Positions 53,339-62,001 of a stretch of 64,000 nucleotides of DNA are shown here, one piece after another. Source of the DNA: JAVBQL01 sp031549085 (GTDB lineage: Bacteria; Spirochaetota; GWE2-31-10; MWDO01). The position numbers and the translations under genes are program-made. Position 1 is the stretch's first letter. The number at the start of each line of letters is the position of its first letter. Below the pieces are notes generated by a model. It saw nothing but the letters and a program-made list of their open reading frames with translations. It ran no database searches and was not told the origin of the DNA. Where the stretch lies: assembly GCA_031549085.1 (NCBI GenBank), contig JAVBQL010000006.1, positions 62,001-126,000 on the forward strand. The letters are read 5' to 3'.

Positions 53339-54643
53339 ATGAAAATACTTTTTGTATACCCAAAATTTAGAAAATATTTAGAGACAAATCCTGAAATATT
53401 GAAGGCTATAGATTTTCCTCTCTATGCAGGATTTAAATCCTCACCTTCATTGGGTATCCCTATTCTTGCAGCATTGACTCCAAAAGAGCATGAGATATTT
53501 TTTGCTGATGGCAATTTAGAAGAGATTCCATATGATACACATTTTGATCTTGTCTCTATTAACTGTTTTACACCACAAGCAAGATACGCCTATGAGGTAG
53601 GTGATAAATTTAGAGAGAGAGGTATATTGACTGTAATGGGTGGAATTCACGCCAGCAACTTGCCTGAGGACTGTAAAAAACATGTTGATGCTGTTGCAAT
53701 AGGTGAAGGAGAGATGCTTTGGCCTGAAATATTGGAAGATGCTAAAAAAGGTAAATTGAAACCATTCTACAAAACAGACAAGCTTTTTGATTTAGCAAAT
53801 TATCCTATGCCAAATAGGGAGATATATAAGCATAAAGTTGGATATGATTGGAAACCGCTTCTTATACAGTGTTTTAGAGGATGTGGGTTTACATGTGCCT
53901 ACTGTGCAATCCCTTGTGCACACGGCTCACAACTTAGAATGAGGCCAGTAAAATCAGTTATAAATGAGATAGAGAATAACCTTGATTTAGAGGGGCTCTT
54001 TATTGCAGATGATCAGCTTCTGCTTCCAAATCCTGAAATTGAAAAATATGCTTTTGAGTTTTTTACAGCGTTTAAATCTGTTGGTTATAAAGATAAGGTT
54101 TTCCTTAACTGCTCTGCACTAATGAACCAAAATGAAAAATTATTAAAACTAGTTAAGGAGTCAGGTGTTGATTCTGTATACCTTGTTATGGGTTTTGATC
54201 CTGTCAGTGTAAAGGCAGTCTCATTTAACAAACCAAAAGAGGCAGAAAAGAATATTAAACTGCTTCGTGATGCTGGAATAGACATATTTGCATCTGTTGG
54301 TGTTGGTCTTGATGTCGATAGCAAAGACGTTTTTGATAGACATATTGAGTTTTTAGCTAGAAATGATATAAGGCATGTTGAGTTTTGGATATTGACACCA
54401 TTTCCTGGAACTCCAGCGTGGAAATCTCTAAATGAGAAGGGAAGAATAATAACTACAGATTTTGATCTCTACAATGGAGCGCACACAGTATTTGAACCTA
54501 AAAAGATGAGTAGAAAAGAGTTGGATGATGGATTTATATATTTATGGAAGGAGTTTTTCTCAAGATTTCCTTTAGAACCAGCTGAAGCTGCAAAATATTA
54601 TAATATGACAGAGGAATATCTAAAAAAACATAATCTAAATTAG
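53339..54643 (+). CDS. B12-binding-domain radical SAM protein
   Basis: A 434-residue protein with an N-terminal cobalamin-binding Rossmann domain (~1-145; SLGIPILAALTP, VMGGIHASNLPED, GEGEMLW) and a radical SAM domain with CGFTCAYC near residues 182-189. The VMGGIHAS and VGEGE-type motifs are shared by many B12-dependent methyltransferases of this superfamily. The substrate is unknown; the neighbouring gene is a signalling fusion and gives no hint. It has its own promoter and an AAGGA ribosome site. Confidence 0.8.
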   Translation: MKILFVYPKFRKYLETNPEILKAIDFPLYAGFKSSPSLGIPILAALTPKEHEIFFADGNLEEIPYDTHFDLVSINCFTPQARYAYEVGDKFRERGILTVMGGIHASNLPEDCKKHVDAVAIGEGEMLWPEILEDAKKGKLKPFYKTDKLFDLANYPMPNREIYKHKVGYDWKPLLIQCFRGCGFTCAYCAIPCAHGSQLRMRPVKSVINEIENNLDLEGLFIADDQLLLPNPEIEKYAFEFFTAFKSVGYKDKVFLNCSALMNQNEKLLKLVKESGVDSVYLVMGFDPVSVKAVSFNKPKEAEKNIKLLRDAGIDIFASVGVGLDVDSKDVFDRHIEFLARNDIRHVEFWILTPFPGTPAWKSLNEKGRIITTDFDLYNGAHTVFEPKKMSRKELDDGFIYLWKEFFSRFPLEPAEAAKYYNMTEEYLKKHNLN

Positions 54644-54680
54644 ATAATCTTCATTATTAAGGGGGTTTATCAAGTTCTTT

Positions 54681-55985
54681 ATGGGTATAAGAATTGGGCT
54701 TTTGTCATCAAATAACAAATTACTCGATAGTTTAGAGAACTATATAGATGGTTTTGTTAAAAAGAAAATAAAAGATCAATTTTTTGAAATAAAAAAACTT
54801 AATAAAATTAGCTCTGCAATTGAATATCTTAATGTAGAGTTCCCCGACTTTATCTTTATTGACTATGATGATAAAAAACTGAAATATCAACGTATTTTCT
54901 CTCTAATAAATAGAGACCCATGGTTTTACAGAACGGGCTTTATAATTTTAACAAACATTAATAACATAAAGCAAATGCTTAATTTATCAACAACTTTTTT
55001 AAATCTTGTCTGCTTTTTGGATACCGCTAATTTAGAGTTTCAACTACATAAAATTTTTTATACTATTTTTAAAAAAGATTCTGAATTGCCAAAAGATATA
55101 GTTTTTGATAACTCAAATAGAAGTGGACATTTCATAATTGATAATGATCCGACTATTGCTATAAAATATGTGAACTATATTATAAACTTGCTTATAATTG
55201 GTGGAGAGATAAACACTCAAAAGGCCAATTCTCTAAGGCTCGTACTAAATGAACTTGTAATAAATGCTATTGAACATGGCAATTGTGACATTCAATATGA
55301 AGAGAAGATGAATTTTATAAAGTCTGGCGGCAATATGTCAGATCTTATATGTCAAAAAAATATGGACCCTCAAATTGCAAAAAAGAAGGTTACATTGGAG
55401 TACTACCTAAAGCCTAAATCAGTAATATTTTCTGTTAAAGATGAAGGGAAAGGCTTCAAACTTGATAATAATCTTGATGATTTAGTTGAAGATGATACTC
55501 CAAGAGCATATGGATTTGGAATATATATAGCTAAAATATATATTCCAAATCTCAAATATAATGCGAAGGGAAATATTGCAACTTTAGAGATAGAGTTGGA
55601 TAGAAAGGTCAGAATGATACCTATAGGTTTCTTAAATAAAAAAGAGATTGCAGTTAAAGAGGGTGAATTGATAATCGATACTGATAGAGTAGAAGAACAG
55701 AAGATATACTATATAATATCTGGCAGATATAGAGCAATTATTGATGAGAAGCTTGTATATGAGTATACACATCAAGATGGTTTTATTGGTGATCTATTTT
55801 TCTTAAGAGGTAGAAAGTCTGGTGGTAGACTATCAGTAGAGGTTGTTTCTGACGGAGAGCTTATAGAACTAACTAGGGATCAATTTATTAAGGTTATGAG
55901 TAAGCATCCATATTATCTATCTTTTCTTTTAAAGAGCATTTCAAAAAAGCTTGATATGCTTAATTCAAAGTCACTATTCTATTGA
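54681..55985 (+). CDS. receiver-like / HATPase / cyclic-nucleotide-binding fusion protein
   Basis: A 434-residue cytoplasmic signalling protein with three parts. Residues ~1-130 look like a response-regulator receiver fold with D61 at the phospho-site (DFIFIDYDD), though other receiver residues are not clear. Residues ~150-310 are a GHKL ATPase of the RsbW/anti-sigma type: N-box NELVINAIEHGN (190-201), DEGKGF (254-259), GFGIYIAK (278-285). Residues ~315-425 resemble a cyclic-nucleotide-binding domain (GFIGDLFFLRGRKSGGRLSVEV). It has no membrane segment and no His dimerisation domain. A kinase acting on an anti-anti-sigma-like partner is plausible but inferred. Confidence 0.72.
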   Translation: MGIRIGLLSSNNKLLDSLENYIDGFVKKKIKDQFFEIKKLNKISSAIEYLNVEFPDFIFIDYDDKKLKYQRIFSLINRDPWFYRTGFIILTNINNIKQMLNLSTTFLNLVCFLDTANLEFQLHKIFYTIFKKDSELPKDIVFDNSNRSGHFIIDNDPTIAIKYVNYIINLLIIGGEINTQKANSLRLVLNELVINAIEHGNCDIQYEEKMNFIKSGGNMSDLICQKNMDPQIAKKKVTLEYYLKPKSVIFSVKDEGKGFKLDNNLDDLVEDDTPRAYGFGIYIAKIYIPNLKYNAKGNIATLEIELDRKVRMIPIGFLNKKEIAVKEGELIIDTDRVEEQKIYYIISGRYRAIIDEKLVYEYTHQDGFIGDLFFLRGRKSGGRLSVEVVSDGELIELTRDQFIKVMSKHPYYLSFLLKSISKKLDMLNSKSLFY

Positions 55986-56581
55986 TTTGACTGTTTCATA
56001 AATTCTTCTATCTTTTTTAACTTATCCTCTATTCCTTTTAATCTCATAGATATTATAAGGTCATAGTCATAATCATACAATTTTTTCTCTATCTCGTAGT
56101 TAAGATCCTCAATCTGCTCCCAGCCAATATGCAAATTTTGATCATATGTAAACTTTGACCATTTTTTTGTCTCGTTCCAATAGTACTGAGCGATCTCATA
56201 TCTCGATTTTGCTATTTCAAAACTCTCTTTCAATGATTCTGCCCACTCCATATTGTAGAAGACAACATCCCTCTTATCATACTCCCAGCCCCAATCTACA
56301 TACTCTTTTGTTAAGAGGTAGTGTATATGGAATCTCAAGAGGCTCTTATATTTTACATATTCTGGCCATGTATTTGTTACAACTATGGCTTGACTTGGAT
56401 GTATATTTGGAAGTTTGAGAGAGTTTTCAAGCCAGAATATATTTCTTTTATGCTCTGTATGGGTCATATGGAGATTGTTTTCATATAATGAATATATTTG
56501 TTCTATAAATATCATCTTTGTAGGCTTTGAAAAGATTGGAATTGTTAGAAATATAGATATTATAATAAAATATTTTTTCAT
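55979..56581 (-). CDS. secreted protein of unknown function
   Basis: A 200-residue protein with a signal peptide (1-18, cleavage near FSKP). The mature part is rich in Trp, Tyr and charged helices (YKSLLRFHIHYLLTKEYVDWGWEYD, with a helical coiled tail at 165-200). I do not recognise the family. It is convergent with the fusion gene, and the two stops overlap by 7 bases. Its start is followed by a repeat-filled gap. Confidence 0.55.
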   Translation of the reverse strand: MKKYFIIISIFLTIPIFSKPTKMIFIEQIYSLYENNLHMTHTEHKRNIFWLENSLKLPNIHPSQAIVVTNTWPEYVKYKSLLRFHIHYLLTKEYVDWGWEYDKRDVVFYNMEWAESLKESFEIAKSRYEIAQYYWNETKKWSKFTYDQNLHIGWEQIEDLNYEIEKKLYDYDYDLIISMRLKGIEDKLKKIEEFMKQSNQ

Positions 56582-56718
56582 CTATTTAACCATCTTAAAA
56601 AACTAATATTTTTTATACTATAAATATAATATATTACTATGAAATTTCGGTTTTTAAACTCAAAAAACTTATTTTATTTTTAATTAAAACATTAATTCGA
56701 TATAAACTCTCAAATTTA

Positions 56719-56820
56719 GTTTAGACTACAGAATATGCTATACAATAAAGTTTTTTGTATTAATTGCAAAAGCAATTTCTAACAAAAAGCGACTTGTATA
56801 GCATATTCTGTAGTCTAAAC
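56719..56820 (+). repeat. variable-arm palindromic element A2
   Basis: Perfect 27-bp inverted arms at 56719-56745 and 56794-56820 (centre ACTACAGAATATGC). The loop reads TAAAGTTTTTTGTATTAA, a nested TTGCAAAAGCAA hairpin, then TTTCTAACAAAAAGCGAC, closely like A1. Confidence 0.8.
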
Positions 56821-56839
56821 CTTATTTTTCAGTTTTTTA

Positions 56840-56874
56840 CCCCCTCTTTTTGAAAAGGGGGGAAGGGGGATTAG
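56840..56874 (+). repeat. C-rich hairpin repeat R5
   Basis: CCCCCTCTTTTTGAAAAGGGGGG followed by AAGGGGGATTAG, directly after element A2, the same order (palindrome, then C-rich repeat) as before recO. Confidence 0.6.
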
Positions 56875-56909
56875 AAAATCATCAAATTCACATTTAATTA
56901 AAAGCTAGT

Positions 56910-56938
56910 TTGACAAATTTTAATTCTTTTAGTATAGT
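56910..56938 (+). promoter_or_regulatory. promoter of the CCA-adding enzyme gene
   Basis: A perfect TTGACA (56910-56915) and TATAGT (56933-56938), exactly 17 bases apart. The transcript would start near 56945, after any start codon at 56910, which supports the downstream ATG at 57021. Confidence 0.6.
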
Positions 56939-57020
56939 CCTTGAAAGGTTTTATTTTTTTAAAAGAAACTTTAATCTAAAAAGATATGGTTTATCCTTCC
57001 TTGGAATTAAAAATATAGAT

Positions 57021-58469
57021 ATGTATAAAATAAAATTAAACAAAAATGTAGAGAAGCTATCTTCAATATTTTATAAAAATGGTTATAAGATATTTTTAGT
57101 TGGCGGTTCAATTAGAGACTCTCTTCTAAAAAATGAAATTAATGACTTTGATTTTGCAACAGATGCCACTCCAGAAGAGATGATTGCTATCTTTCCTAAT
57201 GTTATCCCTGTTGGAATTGAGCATGGAACTGTTATGATTCTACTTAATGGTGAGAGTTTTGAGGTTACAACTTTTAGAACTGATGGTAAATACTCCGATT
57301 TTAGAAGACCTGATAGTGTTAACTTTGTAAAATCAATAGATGAGGATTTAAAGAGACGCGATTTTACAATCAATGGTTTTGCCTATGATATTGTTAATAA
57401 AAAGCTTATAGATAATTTTGATGGCATATCAGATTTAAAAAATGGAAAGATAAGGGCAATTGGTGATCCATTGGAACGTTTTAATGAGGATCCTCTTCGA
57501 ATGATTAGGGCGTGCCGCTTTGCATCAAAGCTCTCATTTGAGATAGATCAAGATACCCTTGATGGAATTACAGTTTTAGCCTATCTTATAAAAAATATCT
57601 CTCCCGAGAGAATAAGAGATGAGTTAATTAAGATAATGGAGAGTGATAAGCCATCAATTGCCCTTGAATATTTAAGAGTTACAGGCTTAATGAAGATAAT
57701 CTTGCCTGAGCTATTAGAGGGATATGGTGTCAATCAAAATAAGTTTCACAAGTTTGATGTCTATTATCATAACATATATAGCTGTGATGCTGCACCAAAA
57801 GATGACTATGCAATCCGTTTGGCAGCACTCTTTCACGATATTGCAAAACCTATTACAAAAAAGGGTAAGCAAGATGAGAGAGAGGAGAATAATGATGAGG
57901 AGACTGAAAATCCATTAAATCAAGAGAACTCTTTTTATAATCATGAGATAGTTGGTGCTAAAGTGTCTTATAGGATTCTAAAAAGGCTCAAGTTCAGCAA
58001 TGATGATATAAAAAAGATTACTCACTTGGTAAAATATCATATGTTTTACTACACAGATGAGTGGACTGATGGGGCTGTTAGGCGTTTTATAAGGAATGTT
58101 GGCGTAGAAAATATGGAAGATCTCTTTATTTTGAGAAATGCCGATCGTGTTGGAAATGGAACTAAACAGGGAGAGTCAAAACATTTTTTGGATTTCAAAG
58201 ATAGAATAAAAGCGATAATAGATGAAGATGCGGCCTTTAAAATTACAGATTTAAATATAGATGGCAATGATATAATGTCATCACTAAAAATAAAATCAGG
58301 TCCGCTTATTGGAGAGATATTAAACTATCTTTTAGAATTGGTACTTGATAACCCAGAATATAATAACAGGGAGAAGCTTCTCTCTCTTGCAATTGACTAT
58401 TACAACAAAAAGAGTGAATATTCACAGTCCCAATATGGTGAGCTCCCACAAAATCTAGGTAAATTTTAA
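57021..58469 (+). CDS. cca: CCA-adding / poly(A) polymerase-type tRNA nucleotidyltransferase
   Basis: A roughly 482-residue class II nucleotidyltransferase that adds or repairs the CCA end of tRNAs. The head domain has GGSIRD (28-33) and the metal-binding DFD (42-44), RRDFTINGFAYD (about 112-123) and DPLRMIRACRFASKL. An HD domain follows (HDIAKP, HEIVGAKVSYRIL, KYHMF). The frame is open from a TTG at 56910, but that codon is part of a promoter; MYKIKLNKNVEKL gives the usual length. The 56582-57020 gap holds only repeats and the promoter. Confidence 0.88.
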   Translation: MYKIKLNKNVEKLSSIFYKNGYKIFLVGGSIRDSLLKNEINDFDFATDATPEEMIAIFPNVIPVGIEHGTVMILLNGESFEVTTFRTDGKYSDFRRPDSVNFVKSIDEDLKRRDFTINGFAYDIVNKKLIDNFDGISDLKNGKIRAIGDPLERFNEDPLRMIRACRFASKLSFEIDQDTLDGITVLAYLIKNISPERIRDELIKIMESDKPSIALEYLRVTGLMKIILPELLEGYGVNQNKFHKFDVYYHNIYSCDAAPKDDYAIRLAALFHDIAKPITKKGKQDEREENNDEETENPLNQENSFYNHEIVGAKVSYRILKRLKFSNDDIKKITHLVKYHMFYYTDEWTDGAVRRFIRNVGVENMEDLFILRNADRVGNGTKQGESKHFLDFKDRIKAIIDEDAAFKITDLNIDGNDIMSSLKIKSGPLIGEILNYLLELVLDNPEYNNREKLLSLAIDYYNKKSEYSQSQYGELPQNLGKF

Positions 58470-58562
58470 AATTTTTAAATTAAAAATGAAATTTTATTTG
58501 ATATAACTCTTTCAAAACTAACTAGATTTAAGAAATTCCACTATTCTTTAACTTGATTATTT

Positions 58563-58740
58563 GTTAAGGTGTCAAAAACAGAGCTTTTTTGTATATTTTG
58601 TGAAATAAAATCGAAAAAAAAGCGATTTTTAGATCTATTAACAAAGATATCAGTTATAATTGGATATTTTGTCAATTAAAATCAGAAACATAGTACTTTT
58701 TTATACAAAACATTTGTCAAAAAGGACGTGGCTATAAAAA
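58563..58740 (+). repeat. long copy (6) of the GTCAAAAAGGACGTGGCTA repeat
   Basis: From GTTAAGGTGTCAAAAAC to TTTGTCAAAAAGGACGTGGC and TATAAAAA. The ends match the unit at 40536-40654; a nested stretch (AAAATCGAAAAAAAAGCGATTTT) fills the middle. A partial C-rich repeat (GGGGCAGGGGGATTAG, 58756-58771) follows. The gap 58470-58873 contains no gene. Confidence 0.6.
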
Positions 58741-58873
58741 AAGCTTTTTGAAAATGGGGCAGGGGGATTAGTTTAGAAAAGAGCCTAAGTTTTTTATTCA
58801 ATTTTAAGAAACTTAAGTTCGATATCTCATATATACAAAACAGATCTTAAAGAAAGGCAAAGTAACATAGAAT

Positions 58874-60205
58874 ATGATTGAACCAAGAATACTAAAAGGA
58901 TTTAGAGATTTTCTTCCAGAGACAATGATTGGCAAGAAAGATTTGATAGAGAAGCTGGAATTACTCTTCAAACGCTTTGGTTTTTTACCAATAGATACAC
59001 CATGTTTGGAATATACAGAGATATTGTTAGGGAAAGGAAGCGGTGAAACAGATAAACAGATATATCGCTTTACTGATCATGGAGGCAGAGATGTTGCATT
59101 AAGATTCGACCTTACTGTTCCATTGGCCAGATTTGTATCCGAACATATGAACGAACTTAACTTCCCATTTAAGAGATATCATATAGCACCTGTATGGAGA
59201 GGTGAAAATACTCAACGCGGCAGATATAGAGAGTTTTTTCAATGTGACTTTGATATTTTAGGAAGTGATTCTATTGCATCAGACCTTGAAATACTTCTTG
59301 TTATACAAAATGGATTTAAAATATTAAATGCCGGAGACTTTGTCATTAATGTCAACAGCAGAAAGATATTAAACAAAATATTAGAAAAATACTCTGAAAA
59401 AGATAAATATGGTGATATATTGAGAGAGGTCGATAAGACCTATAAAATTGGTATAGAGAATGTTATCAAAAATCTTGTTGAGAATATCAAACTTGATTCA
59501 AAGATAGCTGAAGAGATTATCTCACTTCTTGGTTTAAATGAAGAGAATATAGATAATGGTATTACAGGCAGCAACATATTTACATATCTTGAAAATCTTC
59601 AAAACAAGCTTGGTGCTTCTGAAGATATAGAGAGAGTCCTATCTCTATTTTCATTAATAGAAAAACTTAATCTTTTAGATTACTACGCTCTTAACCCTGC
59701 AATTACTAGAGGGCTTGATTACTATACTGGCATTGTCTTTGAGACCTTCATAAAAGATAGAAAAAACTTTGGTTCTGTTTGTTCTGGCGGACGATATGAT
59801 AACCTTACATCTCTATATAGTAAAAGGCCAGTAACAGGTATTGGCGGCTCTTTTGGATTGGATAGGCTTCTGTCACTAATGGAAGATAAGGGAGTTTTAG
59901 ATAAAAACAGAAGTTATGTTAATCTCATAATTTTTAATATGGGAGAAAAACATCTTGCAGATTACCAAACGCTTGCAACATACTTTAGAGAGAGTGGTCT
60001 TAATGTTGAGATCTTTCTGGATAATCAAAAAATTGCCAACCAATTTAAATTCGCAGAGAAGAACTCTATAAAGTATTGCTTGATAGCAGGTGAGACAGAA
60101 ATAGAGAAAGGTCTGTATAACTTGAAGGAGCTTGAAACAGGAAAAGAGATAAAAATGCTCTCTAAAGAAGACATATTAAGGAATATAAAAGAAACTAATA
60201 GTTAG
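58874..60205 (+). CDS. hisS: histidyl-tRNA synthetase
   Basis: A 443-residue class II synthetase. Motif 2 region (FKRYHIAPVWRGENTQRGRYREFFQCDFDI), the His-A motif around LDYYTGIVFE, and the GGRYDNLTSLY and GIGGSFGLDRL (motif 3) blocks are clear. The C-terminal anticodon-binding domain is present (about 345-443). It begins an operon with the hypothetical gene and murB. Confidence 0.95.
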   Translation: MIEPRILKGFRDFLPETMIGKKDLIEKLELLFKRFGFLPIDTPCLEYTEILLGKGSGETDKQIYRFTDHGGRDVALRFDLTVPLARFVSEHMNELNFPFKRYHIAPVWRGENTQRGRYREFFQCDFDILGSDSIASDLEILLVIQNGFKILNAGDFVINVNSRKILNKILEKYSEKDKYGDILREVDKTYKIGIENVIKNLVENIKLDSKIAEEIISLLGLNEENIDNGITGSNIFTYLENLQNKLGASEDIERVLSLFSLIEKLNLLDYYALNPAITRGLDYYTGIVFETFIKDRKNFGSVCSGGRYDNLTSLYSKRPVTGIGGSFGLDRLLSLMEDKGVLDKNRSYVNLIIFNMGEKHLADYQTLATYFRESGLNVEIFLDNQKIANQFKFAEKNSIKYCLIAGETEIEKGLYNLKELETGKEIKMLSKEDILRNIKETNS

Positions 60206-60226
60206 CCTCTTTATTAAGGATATTAA

Positions 60227-61030
60227 ATGATATTTGATAGAATTGCGGGGGAAGTATTAGGGAAGAAAAGCGGAAATAATTATCTCAATTTGGTAATTAA
60301 AAGGGAAGAGAAAGCGAACTTAAAAGGAAGTAGGTTCTATCCAGTTAGCTTAAATGTCTTCAAAAATCAATTTTTTGCAGAGTTTAATGATTATATAAAA
60401 GGTAAATTTCCTAAAGAAAAAATTCGAGATAAAATAGTAGAGATATTAAAATTTTTTATTCCAGATGCTATATTTATTAAGTGGCTCGATATTTCTCTTG
60501 AGAAGAAACTAGTAATATTTGATTTATTACTTCTCTTTTTTCCAAATATTAGTTATACTTCTAATAAGAATCCATTTAAAAATAGTTTCGAGAGATTATT
60601 AAATCTCTATTCTGTTATATATGTTTACATATCAATAGTTTCAAAGTTCTGTTTTTCTAATTTAGAACAATTATTAGATGAATTATCCGATATTGAGCGT
60701 ATAGAGGAGCATATTAATCTATTTTTCTTCAATATGCTTACAAAATTGGACTTTTCAAGGAATAGCATTGTTGCTTTATCATCAAAATTAGATAAATTGG
60801 AGAGTGCTGTACACCTTGAACTGAATAATGGAGCAGATAGAATCATAGAATTACAGAAAAAACAATACTTAACTTCCATAAAAAGGGAATGTAATAACTT
60901 TTATTTCTTTTTTTTGTTAAGCCGTCCATCTTACGAGACTTTTTACGAATGGTTTTTGAGTATAGAAGAGAAGATTGATTTTAGTAAAAAACGTAAAAAT
61001 AGCTTGTATAAGGATCTGGGTCTTTCATGA
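60227..61030 (+). CDS. protein of unknown function between hisS and murB
   Basis: A 267-residue, mostly helical cytoplasmic protein. I do not recognise the family. Hydrophobic stretches (LVIFDLLLLFFPNISY, NLYSVIYVYISIVSKF) are probably buried helices rather than membrane spans. It lies 21 bases after hisS and overlaps the murB start by 4 bases (ATGA), so it is translationally coupled to cell-wall synthesis. Confidence 0.6.
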   Translation: MIFDRIAGEVLGKKSGNNYLNLVIKREEKANLKGSRFYPVSLNVFKNQFFAEFNDYIKGKFPKEKIRDKIVEILKFFIPDAIFIKWLDISLEKKLVIFDLLLLFFPNISYTSNKNPFKNSFERLLNLYSVIYVYISIVSKFCFSNLEQLLDELSDIERIEEHINLFFFNMLTKLDFSRNSIVALSSKLDKLESAVHLELNNGADRIIELQKKQYLTSIKRECNNFYFFFLLSRPSYETFYEWFLSIEEKIDFSKKRKNSLYKDLGLS

Positions 61031-61893
61031 AAATAGAAGAAAATTACCAATTAAAAGATGAATTAAGTTTTAAAATACCAACTATATCTAAATTTTATGT
61101 TTCTATTGAAAATATTAACGATCTCAAAGAAATATGTGAGTTTTCAAAAAAATCAAATATAAAGATGTGTATCCTTGGTGGCGGTGCTAATACTATATTT
61201 AACAACTCATATTTTGATGGAATTGTTGTTTCTACTAAACTATTGAATAAAGTTGATGTAACGGATAATCTTATATGTGCTGAATCTGGAGTAGCAATAA
61301 AAACACTAAATGAGATAGCTCTCTCCTCTTCTCTTAGTGGCCTTGAGTTTAGTGGGGGACTACCAGGTAGTGTAGGTGGTGCAGTTGTAATGAATGCAAA
61401 AGCCTATAATAAAGATTTTGCATCAGTTGTAGAATCAGTAGAGGTCTTTGATCTTTTTAATTTTAATTTAATAATTTTACAACAAAATGGCTTGAATTTC
61501 TCATATAAAGATAGTATATTTCAATATAAATCTAACTATTTTATTTTATCCGTTAAATTTCATTTGAAATATGGAAATATTGAGGATATTGAAAAAGAAT
61601 ATCAAAAAAATATAAGTGATAGAGAAATTAAAGGACAATTTGATTATCCAAGTGCAGGATGTATATTCAAAAATATTTATAATATTGGCATTTCGACAGG
61701 TAAAATTATAGATGAAGTTGGGTTAAAAGGTAAATCTATTGGTGGGGCATCAGTTTTTGAAAAGCATGCTAATTTTATAATTAATAAAAATTCTGCAACA
61801 TCTAATGATGTTATATCCCTTATCAAATTTATTGAAGATGAAGTCTATTCTGCTAAAGCAATCAAATTAGAGAGAGAAATAAGAATTATATAA
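61027..61893 (+). CDS. murB: UDP-N-acetylenolpyruvoylglucosamine reductase
   Basis: A 288-residue FAD enzyme that makes UDP-MurNAc for peptidoglycan. The FAD-binding ILGGGANTIFNN (50-61), the GLPGSVGGAVVMNA block, FSYKDSIFQ, the catalytic Ser region YPSAGCIFKN and the final Glu in LEREIRII are present. The layout without the extra Tyr loop is type II-like. It overlaps the upstream gene by 4 bases. Confidence 0.93.
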   Translation: MKIEENYQLKDELSFKIPTISKFYVSIENINDLKEICEFSKKSNIKMCILGGGANTIFNNSYFDGIVVSTKLLNKVDVTDNLICAESGVAIKTLNEIALSSSLSGLEFSGGLPGSVGGAVVMNAKAYNKDFASVVESVEVFDLFNFNLIILQQNGLNFSYKDSIFQYKSNYFILSVKFHLKYGNIEDIEKEYQKNISDREIKGQFDYPSAGCIFKNIYNIGISTGKIIDEVGLKGKSIGGASVFEKHANFIINKNSATSNDVISLIKFIEDEVYSAKAIKLEREIRII

Positions 61894-61930
61894 TTATTTA
61901 TTATATTTGATCGTTATTGCTTAAATTAAT

Positions 61931-61957
61931 TACAGATATTCTTTTTAAATCCGATAT
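61931..61957 (+). promoter_or_regulatory. flagellar sigma28-like promoter of MCP1
   Basis: TACAGATA (61931-61938), 11 bases, then TCCGATAT (61950-61957), against the FliA consensus TAAAGTTT-N11-GCCGATAA. A GCCGATAT box lies at the corresponding place before MCP2. Confidence 0.5.
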
Positions 61958-62001
61958 TAATTGCATAGTATTTACTATAGAAAAAAAATATGAGGTTTTT
62001 T

